From: Geomonas diazotrophica
Lineage (GTDB): Bacteria; Desulfobacterota; Desulfuromonadia; Geobacterales; Geobacteraceae
Reading direction: 5' to 3'
Assembly (NCBI RefSeq): GCF_018919385.1
Contig: NZ_JAHLMF010000024.1
Coordinates: 1-46,420 of the forward strand
Length of the DNA: 46,420 nucleotides
A program made the position numbers and the translations under genes. The notes beneath the pieces are model-generated. The model did no database searches. It saw only the letters and a list, made by a program, of their open reading frames with translations, and was not told where the DNA came from. Positions 17,040 through 24,817 of the stretch are shown here, in pieces. Numbering within the stretch: position 1 is the stretch's first letter; each line of letters begins with the position of its first letter.

Positions 17040-17276
17040 ATGGAATATTTCGTCTGTCGCTGTCGTGGCATCGGTGAGGTGTTTGTTGATGGCGTGAGCC
17101 AGGGAACCAACAAGGACGCAGACGGCAAGGTCTCGGTCAAGCTGTGCAATCCGGGATTACACATCATCTCGCTGCGCTGCCAAAACGGGGGGAACTGCGT
17201 CCCGAAGACGGTGGAGGTGAACATCTGCGATACCGACCCGATCTGCCCCAAGGAGGTGCACTTCAGATGTTCATGA
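17040..17276 (+). CDS. small Cys-rich protein, PEGA-like
   Basis: 78 residues with eight Cys (VCRCRG, KLCNPG, SLRCQNGGNC, NICDTDPICP, FRCS). The core VFVDGVSQG...VSVKLCNPGLHIISL resembles the short beta-sandwich PEGA pattern (VxVDG..G....V.L.PG.H.I.L), but the similarity is by eye only. There is no signal peptide, so the Cys may bind metal or stay reduced in the cytoplasm. The ATG follows AAGAGG at about 6 nt. The gene overlaps the start of the patatin-like lipoprotein gene by 10 nt, so they form one operon. The function is unknown; it may be a partner or regulator of the lipase. Confidence 0.7.
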   Translation: MEYFVCRCRGIGEVFVDGVSQGTNKDADGKVSVKLCNPGLHIISLRCQNGGNCVPKTVEVNICDTDPICPKEVHFRCS

Positions 17277-18772
17277 GAACTTTGCCGCTGAAGCTGTTCC
17301 TATTCGCCGCCCTTTGTTGCGCCGGGTGCGCCCACTACCACGACAATCCTCCAGCCTCGTCCTCCCAGCCGGGCTATCGCTACGACACCGTGCGCCTGCC
17401 GCCAAGCAAGGAGAAACCTTTCGTCGTCCTTGCCTTTTCCGGCGGGGGAACCCGCGCCGCCGCCTTTTCCTTCGGGCTGATGGAGGAACTTCAGAGGGTC
17501 ACATACACTGCGCCTGATGCCTCCAAGCGGTCCCTGCTCCAGGACGTGGAGATCGTTTCCTCCGTCTCAGGCGGCAGTTTCACTTCCGCGTACTACGCAC
17601 TCTTCCCCGACACCTTCTTCACCGATTTTCCCAAAGAGGTGCTGACCCGGAACATCCAGGGAGCGCTGGTGTGGAGGATGCTCAACCCGTACAACTGGTG
17701 GCGCCTTGCTTCCCCTGACTTCAGCCGCATCGACATGGCCGAAGAGTACTACGACCATGCCATCTTCAAAGGGATGAGCTTCGGCGCGCTGCTTCAGCGT
17801 CCCAAAGGGAGTTCCCCCTTTCTGGTGCTCAACGCCACCGACATCGGCATCACCCACCGCTTCGAATTCACCCAGGATCAGTTCGACCTGCTCTGCTCAG
17901 ACCTCTCAGGCGTCTCCGTCTCGCGGGGGGTTGCCGCCTCATCCAATTTCCCGGTCGCCTTCGCTCCGCTTACGCTCAACATCTACAAGGATGGCTGTGT
18001 TCCGCTGCCGCTTTGGGTCGAAGAAGCGCTCAAGCCCGGCAACCGCGACAAGCGCCGCATCGCCGACGCGACCGCCGCGCACTCCTACCGCGAACCGGAC
18101 CGTCGTTACGCCCACCTGCTCGACGGGGGGCTCTCGGACAACCTCGGCCTGAGGGGGCCGTTCACCGCGGTAACGACGCTCGACAGCGCCTGGAGCTTGG
18201 TGAAGCAAATCAACAGAGAAAGGATCGGGCGGATCATCTTCATCTCCGCCAACGCGAAAACCACCAAGAAACGGAGTTGGGACGCGAAGAGTTCGCCTCC
18301 CGGCGTGGGAGCGGTCCTGGACGTGGTCATGAACGGTCCCATGGACGATGTCTCTTTCGACAGCCTGGAGAGCACCGACGGCCATTTCAATCAGATGAAG
18401 CAGTTGGGGCGGACCATCGATTCCTGCAACGCGCGGCTGAAGCAGGCATTCCGGCCCGCGGACGAGCAGGGAGGCACGGCGAGAGGCCCCGAGCCAGAAC
18501 CGATCCCCAATCCCCTCACCACCGATTATGGCTTTGTCGAGCTTACCTTCGATGACATCCCCGACCCGCATCTGCGCCGCTGCCTGCAGGAGCTCCCGAC
18601 CAACTTCTCGCTGCCGGAACCGACCACGCGCCTGTTGCGCGTCTCGGCCCAGTACCTGTTGATGAACTCGGAAAGGTTCCAGGAGGTCATGAAGCGGATA
18701 GACGCGAAGTGGCAGCCGGACCAGGTCACCATCGACCAGGCACTCATCAACGAGGTGTGCGGCAAATACTGA
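17267..18772 (+). CDS. patatin-like phospholipase lipoprotein
   Basis: 502 residues. The ATG at 17267 is 8 nt after AAGGAGGTG, which lies inside the preceding gene. Residues 1-21 are a lipoprotein signal (PLKLFLFAALCCAGC) with Cys21 as the lipidation site. The patatin fold shows the oxyanion loop FSGGGTRAAAFSFG (59-70), nucleophile Ser101 in SSVSGGS (the family GxSxG is here S-V-S-G-G, as in many bacterial patatins), and catalytic Asp286 in LLDGGLSDNLG. These enzymes hydrolyse ester bonds of phospholipids or related lipids with a Ser-Asp dyad. Predicted location is a lipid-anchored envelope protein. It is followed after 74 bp by an unknown protein with a C-terminal hydrophobic anchor. Confidence 0.88.
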   Translation: MFMRTLPLKLFLFAALCCAGCAHYHDNPPASSSQPGYRYDTVRLPPSKEKPFVVLAFSGGGTRAAAFSFGLMEELQRVTYTAPDASKRSLLQDVEIVSSVSGGSFTSAYYALFPDTFFTDFPKEVLTRNIQGALVWRMLNPYNWWRLASPDFSRIDMAEEYYDHAIFKGMSFGALLQRPKGSSPFLVLNATDIGITHRFEFTQDQFDLLCSDLSGVSVSRGVAASSNFPVAFAPLTLNIYKDGCVPLPLWVEEALKPGNRDKRRIADATAAHSYREPDRRYAHLLDGGLSDNLGLRGPFTAVTTLDSAWSLVKQINRERIGRIIFISANAKTTKKRSWDAKSSPPGVGAVLDVVMNGPMDDVSFDSLESTDGHFNQMKQLGRTIDSCNARLKQAFRPADEQGGTARGPEPEPIPNPLTTDYGFVELTFDDIPDPHLRRCLQELPTNFSLPEPTTRLLRVSAQYLLMNSERFQEVMKRIDAKWQPDQVTIDQALINEVCGKY

Positions 18773-18846
18773 ACAAGGCCAGGATGGGCCGAGCCAGTCC
18801 GGACAGCGTCCTCACCCCACCAGCCGCTTAACATCCGGGAGGTTTT

Positions 18847-19923
18847 ATGCCGACAGTGGAACGGGTTAACAACATCTCCTTCTTCGACATCGACTTCGAA
18901 GGTGACATTTTATCGGACGCCCAGTTGTGCTTCCTCAGGCAATGGTCAGATCGGGAGTCGCCTAATATGGGGCAGTTTTGCTGCAGCTTCAGATGGGTCT
19001 TTGATTGGGCTGACGGGGAGGAGACGTGCCTGCGCGGCATGGAGCGAATGGACCTCTCTCAGATGTTTATGAGCTCGGAGCTGATAGCTTCCCTTCTGGT
19101 GAGTTGTGAATATGCCGTGGGGGTTCTATGCATTTGGGAGGCCACCCCTCATGGAGCCGATCCGCTGGACTTAAAAACGAAGGCCTGGGACAACCACTAC
19201 CTCGCCTATGAAAAGTTCAAGAGCACCCTCGAGGATACCATTGCCGCCTCAGGCTCCGGCGTCTTAATCCGGCGAAGCGAGCGCCGTTATCCGCTCACCG
19301 GCGTTAAAATCACCGAACCTGTCGCTGACATCATGGACTGTCGGGAAAAACGGGTCAAGCTGGGGCGCTGGCTTACGGGGAACTATGAGGGACAAAAGGA
19401 AGCTGCGTTGCTCGCCGCAATCGAAGGGCAAAACCTCAGCGACCGTATGTACGAAATGCTCTTTATACGCTGGACAGACGCGCTTGCAGTGTATGACGGC
19501 GGGGTGGGCGATAACTATGAAACCGCCCTGCTGCGATCAGCCTTGGTATATGAATGCGCCATCATCCTCCGTCGCTCCCTCTGTTCTTTGGCTGACCGCA
19601 TGGATGTGACCACAGCTTCGCTGCGCGCTTATCTGCCGAACCCTTGGATCGTAAACCGGCGTCTGGAATCCCTCGGCCGTATCAGGACCTCTTTCGTCAC
19701 GCTCCCCCCGGTTCAATCGATCGAGGCCCAGCACCTGCTCAAGGCGGCCTACAACTCCTTCGGCATCCCAGCGCTCATCAATCACTCCATGGAGAAGGCC
19801 CGCATCCTCGAGTCCCGCTGGCAGTGGACAAAGACACAGTTTATGGTTGCTGTCGGTCTTGTCACCTACATCATGGACAAGGTGGGCATCTTCGAGCTGC
19901 TGAAAGGACTGTTCCGGAGCTGA
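18847..19923 (+). CDS. unknown protein with C-terminal hydrophobic anchor
   Basis: 358 residues, no family recognised. The ATG has GGGAGG at about 5 nt. The first 310 residues look soluble and mostly helical (for example EAALLAAIEGQNLSDRMY). The C-terminal end is one hydrophobic segment, FMVAVGLVTYIMDKVGIF, preceded by a charged helix (KARILESRWQWTKTQ), an arrangement reminiscent of helical-bundle proteins with a terminal membrane anchor. No signal peptide. It lies 74 bp after the patatin gene in the same direction with no terminator between, so it is probably co-transcribed. Codon use and GC are slightly lower than the neighbours, hinting at later acquisition. Confidence 0.75.
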   Translation: MPTVERVNNISFFDIDFEGDILSDAQLCFLRQWSDRESPNMGQFCCSFRWVFDWADGEETCLRGMERMDLSQMFMSSELIASLLVSCEYAVGVLCIWEATPHGADPLDLKTKAWDNHYLAYEKFKSTLEDTIAASGSGVLIRRSERRYPLTGVKITEPVADIMDCREKRVKLGRWLTGNYEGQKEAALLAAIEGQNLSDRMYEMLFIRWTDALAVYDGGVGDNYETALLRSALVYECAIILRRSLCSLADRMDVTTASLRAYLPNPWIVNRRLESLGRIRTSFVTLPPVQSIEAQHLLKAAYNSFGIPALINHSMEKARILESRWQWTKTQFMVAVGLVTYIMDKVGIFELLKGLFRS

Positions 19924-20028
19924 AAGCAGCCGTTTCATGCAGCAGCCAACCTCTCGCTGATCAGGTCCGGGTTTTTCCAGGTCGACGACCACGAAGGGCG
20001 TTGGTTCAGTCGATACGTTCCCCGTTTA

Positions 20029-20802
20029 CTACCTTTTTCTGCCGACATAGACCGCAATGGGCACGGTGTAGACGATCTTGCCGTCTTCCCTGCGGGCGTT
20101 GATCCCCAAACTGTCGACACCGACGTCCGCCGTGACCATCTCCCGGATCACCTGGTCGTCCCCCGGCTTCGGGAAGGATGCCCGTATCTGCGTCTCCAGC
20201 TCGATATCCACGCCGTAAGCACTCCGGCGGCAGTCAACCAGACCGGAGCGCTGGAACAGCGTCGCGAATTCTTCCTCGGTCAAGGCATGGGTATGGGAAG
20301 GGTCGCGGATCAGCTCCAACCGGTCGTAGGCGGCCGATTTTGCCGAAGGAACGGCGACATCGGCCACCATTACCGCGCCGCCCGGCCGGCAGACCCGGAT
20401 CATTTCGGCCAAAGCCCCCTGCGGGTCCAGGAGATGGTGAAAACTGTAGCGGGTGAGGACCAGGGAGAAGGAATCATCCGGGTAAGGCAGCGAAACGGCG
20501 GTGCCGATGTCCCAGGTGAGGTTGGCAAGCTGCTGTTCGGCTTGACGCTGCCTGGCCTGCTCGATCATGGCGGGGGTGATGTCCACTCCCGTCACCAGCC
20601 TGGCACGCCTGGCAAACGCGCAGGCAACCATCCCCGGGCCGCAGGCCACGTCCAGCACCTCATCCCGCTCTCCGACTCCCGACAATTCGACCAGCGCCTG
20701 CAGCGCATCGTGATGCCCCGGGACCTGGGTGAACGGTACGGCCTGCTGGGAGAATTGCTCTATGATCTTCTCCCGGTGCGCCTGCTCTTTATCGTTGGTC
20801 AT
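20029..20802 (-). CDS. class I SAM-dependent methyltransferase
   Basis: 257 residues, Methyltransf_11/UbiE-like. Motif I is VLDVACGPG (about 47-55), followed by VTGVDITPAMIEQAR (acidic motif for the SAM ribose), then LPYPDDSFSLVLTRYSFHHL (motif for the catalytic floor) and VCRPGGAVMVADV. The HHL segment and DP-rich loop are typical of small-molecule methylases such as those acting on quinones, sterol-like or thiol compounds; the substrate cannot be inferred. It is transcribed divergently from an AraC-type regulator 70 bp away, which may control it. Confidence 0.9.
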   Translation of the reverse strand: MTNDKEQAHREKIIEQFSQQAVPFTQVPGHHDALQALVELSGVGERDEVLDVACGPGMVACAFARRARLVTGVDITPAMIEQARQRQAEQQLANLTWDIGTAVSLPYPDDSFSLVLTRYSFHHLLDPQGALAEMIRVCRPGGAVMVADVAVPSAKSAAYDRLELIRDPSHTHALTEEEFATLFQRSGLVDCRRSAYGVDIELETQIRASFPKPGDDQVIREMVTADVGVDSLGINARREDGKIVYTVPIAVYVGRKR

Positions 20803-20836
20803 CGTCCCCCCCTTTTCAAATGATGATCACAATAGC

Positions 20837-20866
20837 TTGCAATCTCCCTGGCTGTCTTGCTATATA
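20837..20866 (+). promoter_or_regulatory. sigma-70 promoter giving a leaderless araC-type mRNA
   Basis: TTGCAA, 18 nt, TATATA. The expected start, 6-8 nt after the -10, coincides with the ATG at 20873, and no Shine-Dalgarno is present, so the transcript would be leaderless. Confidence 0.55.
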
Positions 20867-20872
20867 CGGCCA

Positions 20873-21688
20873 ATGAGTGTCGCGAAACTGCCAAAACTGG
20901 CGCCGATTGAAATCGGCTGGAGAACGGACCTGCATTTGCCGGTTATACCTCTGTCCATGGAGGTAAAACATGCCGGGTGTGCCGCGCCCCACGCCCACCC
21001 CCGCGGCCAGCTCATCTACGCCAGCCGAGGCGTGATGAGGGTGGTGAGCGGCAATGAAGTGCTCGTGGTCCCTCCGTCTCAGGCTGTATGGGTTCCCCCC
21101 GATGTCGAGCACGAGGTCTATTTTCCCGGGGAAGTGTCGCTAAGGAATCTGTTCCTGGAGAGAGGCGTATCCGGCAGGTTGCCCAACGAGTGCACCATCC
21201 TCAAGGTATCCCCCCTCTTGCGGGAGCTGATTCTCAAGGTGGTTACCGTCGGCGAGAACTATCTACCCGAGAGTTCGGGATATCGGCTCATGATGGTGCT
21301 CGTCGACGAGTTGTGCCAGGCCGAGCCGACCGAACTGCGTCTCCCCATGGGGCATGACGAGCGTCTGCAGCGGGCCATAGAGAGGATGATCGCGGACCCT
21401 GGCGGCATCGAGACCATCGAGGGGCTGGCCTCAGTCGCCTGCACCAGTCCCCGCACCCTGGCGAGGCTTTTCATCCGCGAAACCGGCCTTACCTTCGGGG
21501 CATGGAAGAAGCGGCTGATCCTGCAGGAGGCGATAGAGCGACTGGCAAGCGGACAGAGCGTGACGACAGTCGCCTTCGACCTCGGTTACCAAAGCCTCAG
21601 CGCCTTCATCGACATGTTCCGCCAGGCCCTGGGCGCATCCCCCGGACAATACCTCAGCCAAAACAGCGGCACATCCACCCCAAGTTGA
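20873..21688 (+). CDS. AraC-family transcriptional regulator with cupin sensor
   Basis: 271 residues from ATG MSVAKLPKLAP; upstream codons in the same frame overlap the divergent promoter and lack an RBS. Residues about 30-120 are a cupin-like sensory domain (HAHPRGQLIYASRGVMRVV, VPPSQAVWVPPDVEHEV) with His residues suitable for metal or ligand binding. Residues about 165-265 are the double helix-turn-helix AraC domain (IEGLASVACTSPRTLARLF, then SVTTVAFDLGYQSLSAFIDM and ASPGQYL). This resembles the AraC/cupin regulators that control a divergent neighbour, here the methyltransferase. Confidence 0.93.
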   Translation: MSVAKLPKLAPIEIGWRTDLHLPVIPLSMEVKHAGCAAPHAHPRGQLIYASRGVMRVVSGNEVLVVPPSQAVWVPPDVEHEVYFPGEVSLRNLFLERGVSGRLPNECTILKVSPLLRELILKVVTVGENYLPESSGYRLMMVLVDELCQAEPTELRLPMGHDERLQRAIERMIADPGGIETIEGLASVACTSPRTLARLFIRETGLTFGAWKKRLILQEAIERLASGQSVTTVAFDLGYQSLSAFIDMFRQALGASPGQYLSQNSGTSTPS

Positions 21689-21948
21689 CCCCCGCAAAAA
21701 GGACAACGTCCCCGTCCCTGCGCGGTGCCAGAGGTTCCCCGAGTACCGGCGCAGGACCGTCGCCCCATCAAGCCCCATCCAGTCGTCAAAAGGGAACTAC
21801 CTACGTCCCTGAGGTGATTTCCTCTGAGTGAAATCAACCGCATTTTCAGCCTTGCCGGTTGCGGGTGCGCGTTTTCACCCTCATTAAAGCGCAAACCACC
21901 TCACCATCCGAATCGTTACACTTCCGACACTTACCTACACCAACAACG
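21689..21948. other. intergenic region, no supported gene
   Basis: No convincing ORF or terminator. Sequence with ACCTCACC repeats lies before the sigma-54-type element at 21949. Confidence 0.4.
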
Positions 21949-21965
21949 GTGGCATGCTTAATGCT
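21949..21965 (+). promoter_or_regulatory. sigma-54 (-24/-12) promoter candidate
   Basis: GTGGCATGCTTAATGCT: the GG and GC elements are exactly 10 nt apart and TGGCATG matches the -24 box with one change. It resembles the element before the giant repeat protein (TTGGCATGTATACTGCT). Start predicted near 21976, giving a leader of about 120-140 nt. Confidence 0.6.
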
Positions 21966-22008
21966 AATTATATGTAGCTGCATTCCGGGATGCGCGAATA
22001 CCAAACTG

Positions 22009-22049
22009 CCGGGGTGACTGTGGTGAGGTACACACCCTAGTCACGCCGG
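22009..22049 (+). promoter_or_regulatory. structured 5' leader hairpin of the cytochrome mRNA
   Basis: CCGG-G-GTGACT pairs with AGTCAC-G-CCGG (10 bp, one symmetrical G-G mismatch), with a further inner GTG/CAC. No T-tract follows, so it is not a terminator. It does not match GEMM-I or another riboswitch I recognise. It lies between the predicted promoter and the ribosome-binding site. Confidence 0.5.
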
Positions 22050-22113
22050 GACCCTCGCAGGAAAAACCGAAGGTTCTCAAGGAGGAATTGTTTTGGAATT
22101 AAAAAGAGGAAAA

Positions 22114-23538
22114 ATGAAAAATGTAGTACTTGCACTGATGGGGGCGATACTTGCCGCCGGCACCGCGAATGCGGCGGTGACCTACAAGGTAATCGCCAAC
22201 AATGACCTCGGCATGCACTGTGCCTGCCCGACCTTTGAAGGATTCCTGCTGCTGCCCCCCTTCAACACGATCAGGGCCCAGGTTATCCAGTACGGCGGCG
22301 ACAAGCCGATCGTCGTCAGCTCCGGCGTCACCGTGAGCTACTCGTTTGCCGAAGAGACCGATGCCACACTGCAGGCGGACACCTACTTCTCCAGTTGGAT
22401 CGCCAACGCACCGAAGTTGTTCCCGGGCTTCCAGCCCGTAGTGAACGGCAAGGTCAAAGGCCTTACCGGTAAAGGTATCGCGGACCTCATGTCCTATGAC
22501 AGCCAGTCCATGTCCTACGTCGCAGCAGGCATCCCCGCCTACCCGGTCACCACCGGTACCACCAAGGACATCATGACCGACCCGCTGGGCGGTCCGAAAC
22601 GCGACCCGTATCTCACCGCCAACGTCACGGTGAAGAACACCGCAGGTGCCGTCCTGGCCACCACCTCGACCGTGGTCCCGGTCGCCTTCGGCGGCTGCTG
22701 CTCCTGCCACCTCACCCTGGCCAGCCAGAACGGCTATCCCGCAACCCCGGCCGGCTCCTTCGCCTACCTCGGCAAAATGCACAGCCAGAACTCCAGCGGG
22801 ATCGACATCGCCATGATCGATCCTGACGGCGACGGCAAGGGCGGCCCGGTGCGCTGCTCCTGGTGCCATTGGGATCCGGCCATGGGCGAGAGCGCCGCAC
22901 CCGGCTGGCCCACCGGGACCAAGCTCCTTTCCGGGGCTAACTTCACGCTCAAGAAATCGGCGTATTCCTTCTCCGACGTCTTGCACCGCTTCCACTCCCA
23001 GAGCCAAAAGGTGCTGACCCAGTACGACGCGAATATCGCCAACAACTGCTACGACTGCCATCCCGGCAACAATGTGAACTGCTATCGCGGTGCGCACAAG
23101 GGCAAAACCGCCATCTGGTGCTCCGACTGCCATGGCAACCTAAACCAGAGGGTAGCCACCAACCAGCTGGCGAAGCCTTGGCTGCAGGCAACCCTGCCGA
23201 CCTGCTACAACCCAAGCCCGGGAATCAACTCGGCTTTCACCTGCCACAGCGCAAACACCTACAAAACCAATGTGACCTGGGATCCGAACCTGTTCGGTAA
23301 ATACATCAACGCCCGCGGCCACTATACCAGCGTACTGCTGTGCCAAACCTGCCACGGTATGCCGCACGGCGAAAACCCCTCGACTTCTGCCCCGGACAAC
23401 GTCCAGAACTCCACGCTCCAGGGTGCCATCAGGGCCGTGTACCCGACCGGCAAGGACAAGAGCTACGCACTGGGCGTCTGCGACGTCTGCCACTACCAGA
23501 AATCGACCACCTGGTCGGTTCCGCCGCACGAGCTGTAA
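22114..23538 (+). CDS. exported multihaem c-type cytochrome (six CxxCH motifs)
   Basis: 474 residues from the ATG at 22114. A TTG at 22093 with a perfect GGAGG 7 nt upstream is an alternative and would add seven residues. The signal peptide is MKNVVLALMGAILAAGTANA. Six canonical haem c sites are present: CCSCH, CSWCH, CYDCH, CSDCH, CQTCH and CDVCH, all in the C-terminal two thirds. There is also one atypical CYNPSPGINSAFTCH spacing. The N-terminal 190 residues (NDLGMHCACPTFEG) lack haem sites and look beta-rich. Such proteins act in periplasmic or outer-surface electron transfer to metals or partners in Geobacteraceae. It has a dedicated sigma-54-type promoter, a leader hairpin and a terminator, so it is monocistronic. 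Confidence 0.92.
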   Translation: MKNVVLALMGAILAAGTANAAVTYKVIANNDLGMHCACPTFEGFLLLPPFNTIRAQVIQYGGDKPIVVSSGVTVSYSFAEETDATLQADTYFSSWIANAPKLFPGFQPVVNGKVKGLTGKGIADLMSYDSQSMSYVAAGIPAYPVTTGTTKDIMTDPLGGPKRDPYLTANVTVKNTAGAVLATTSTVVPVAFGGCCSCHLTLASQNGYPATPAGSFAYLGKMHSQNSSGIDIAMIDPDGDGKGGPVRCSWCHWDPAMGESAAPGWPTGTKLLSGANFTLKKSAYSFSDVLHRFHSQSQKVLTQYDANIANNCYDCHPGNNVNCYRGAHKGKTAIWCSDCHGNLNQRVATNQLAKPWLQATLPTCYNPSPGINSAFTCHSANTYKTNVTWDPNLFGKYINARGHYTSVLLCQTCHGMPHGENPSTSAPDNVQNSTLQGAIRAVYPTGKDKSYALGVCDVCHYQKSTTWSVPPHEL

Positions 23539-23546
23539 TAAAGCAA

Positions 23547-23574
23547 AAGGGGGAGCGTAAGCTCCCCCTTCTCT
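23547..23574 (+). terminator. rho-independent terminator of the cytochrome gene
   Basis: AAGGGGGAGC-GTAA-GCTCCCCCTT followed by CTCTTG. Confidence 0.88.
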
Positions 23575-23610
23575 TGTCCACGCCGAGACGGATGCGGGGC
23601 AGTTTTGACC

Positions 23611-24393
23611 TTAGCGGTCAAGGAAAACCGGCACTCGTTTCTCAAGGAAAGCGCCCATCCCCTCCTTCTGGTCCGCCGTGGCGAAGCTGTAGCCGAAGAG
23701 TTCCGCCTCGTAGGCGCAGGCCCGGGCCAGGTCCATCTCCAGGCCGTTGACCACCGCCTCCTTGCAAAGCCTCACGGCAACCCGCCCCTTGGCGGCGATC
23801 TTGGCCGCCAGCCTCTGCGCTTCGCCCAGCAACTCCTGCTGCGGCACCACCTTGTTCACCAGACCGATGCGCAGGGCCTCCGCGGCATCGACCATCTCGC
23901 CGGTCAGGATGATCTCCAGGGCGCGCCCCTTACCGACCAGGCGGGGAAGCCGTTGCGAGCCGCCGAAGCCGGGGAGGATGCCGATGTTGACCTCGGGCTG
24001 TCCGAACCTGGCGTTGTCGGAAGCGATGCGGATATCGCAGGCCATGGCAAGTTCGCACCCTCCCCCCAGGGCGTAGCCGTTCACCGCGGCTATGAACGGT
24101 TTGGAAGAGCGCTCGATGGCGGCGAAGATGCCGTGGGCCTTGAGAGCCAGGTCGCGCGCCTGTGTCGAGGTCATGTCCCGCATGAGGCCGATATCAGCGC
24201 CCGCGACGAAGGCCTTTGCGCCCGCCCCGGTCACCACCGCGGCGCGGATCCCGTCGTTGCGCTCTATCTCGGCGACCACTTGCTGCAGTTCCTCCAAGGT
24301 CCCCGGCGTCATGGCGTTCATTGCCGTGGGGCGGTTCACCGTCACCGTCGCAATGTGGTCAGTAACTTCCAGAAGCAGGTTTTCCAATTCCAT
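23611..24393 (-). CDS. enoyl-CoA hydratase/isomerase (crotonase) family protein
   Basis: 260 residues, standard crotonase length. The ATG at 24393 has GGAGGGGAG 4 nt upstream; the longer frame to 24537 has no support. Conserved motifs: GAGAKAFVAGADIGLM (oxyanion-hole and first CoA loop), ALGGGCELAMACDIRIAS (second oxyanion hole), ARFGQPEVNIGILPGFGGSQRLPR (its PEVNIGILPG core carries the catalytic Glu), KGRALEIILTGE and EALRIGLVNKVV. It closely resembles 3-hydroxybutyryl-CoA dehydratase/short-chain enoyl-CoA hydratase. The reaction is syn-hydration of trans-2-enoyl-CoA. It stands alone. Confidence 0.94.
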   Translation of the reverse strand: MELENLLLEVTDHIATVTVNRPTAMNAMTPGTLEELQQVVAEIERNDGIRAAVVTGAGAKAFVAGADIGLMRDMTSTQARDLALKAHGIFAAIERSSKPFIAAVNGYALGGGCELAMACDIRIASDNARFGQPEVNIGILPGFGGSQRLPRLVGKGRALEIILTGEMVDAAEALRIGLVNKVVPQQELLGEAQRLAAKIAAKGRVAVRLCKEAVVNGLEMDLARACAYEAELFGYSFATADQKEGMGAFLEKRVPVFLDR

Positions 24394-24817
24394 TCTCCCC
24401 TCCTTGCCTGAAAGAGAGTCCTCTCTTTCGGTCTCTCTTGACGCAGATGAGCATACCCGGAAACCGGCAGACCCACCAGTGCCAGGTCTTGAAAAATCAG
24501 TTTTTGCTCTTTGCGGGAGATGTGTCTCGAAAGACAAGATCCTCCATCCCTGTCAAAGATGAAGTGAGCAATAGGGATTTCCTGACCGGAGCCCCTGAGG
24601 CATGCGCGGGTTCGTGATCGACACGACCACAGAAAATCCTCTATCTCATAAAGCTCAACGCTGCCTTTACCTACGCATCATGGCCCGCTTCGGCTTGAAG
24701 AATCGACGGGAAGCCTTACACTTGTTGTCATTGCACCTGCAGAAAGGAGGGGCGGCTAGGACGCAGGGATACGATCTTTGGTGTTTCACTATGCAGTGAC
24801 TATCAAAGGAGGATTCT
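24394..24817. other. intergenic region with a 9-bp inverted repeat
   Basis: No supported gene. The only clear structure is GAAAGAGAG-TC-CTCTCTTTC at 24410-24429 (entered separately). The remainder holds the leader and probable promoter of the GDSL gene, with no unambiguous -10/-35. Confidence 0.4.
24410..24429. promoter_or_regulatory. perfect 9-bp inverted repeat upstream of the crotonase gene
   Basis: GAAAGAGAG-TC-CTCTCTTTC, 17 bp upstream of the crotonase start codon. A dyad with a 2-bp spacer in this position is a candidate operator or a small mRNA hairpin. Confidence 0.5.

Noticed and set aside
22000..22092. A second GEMM riboswitch before the cytochrome
   Set aside because: The conserved GGGCGGAAAGCC core and receptor-loop pattern are absent; only a plain hairpin was found.
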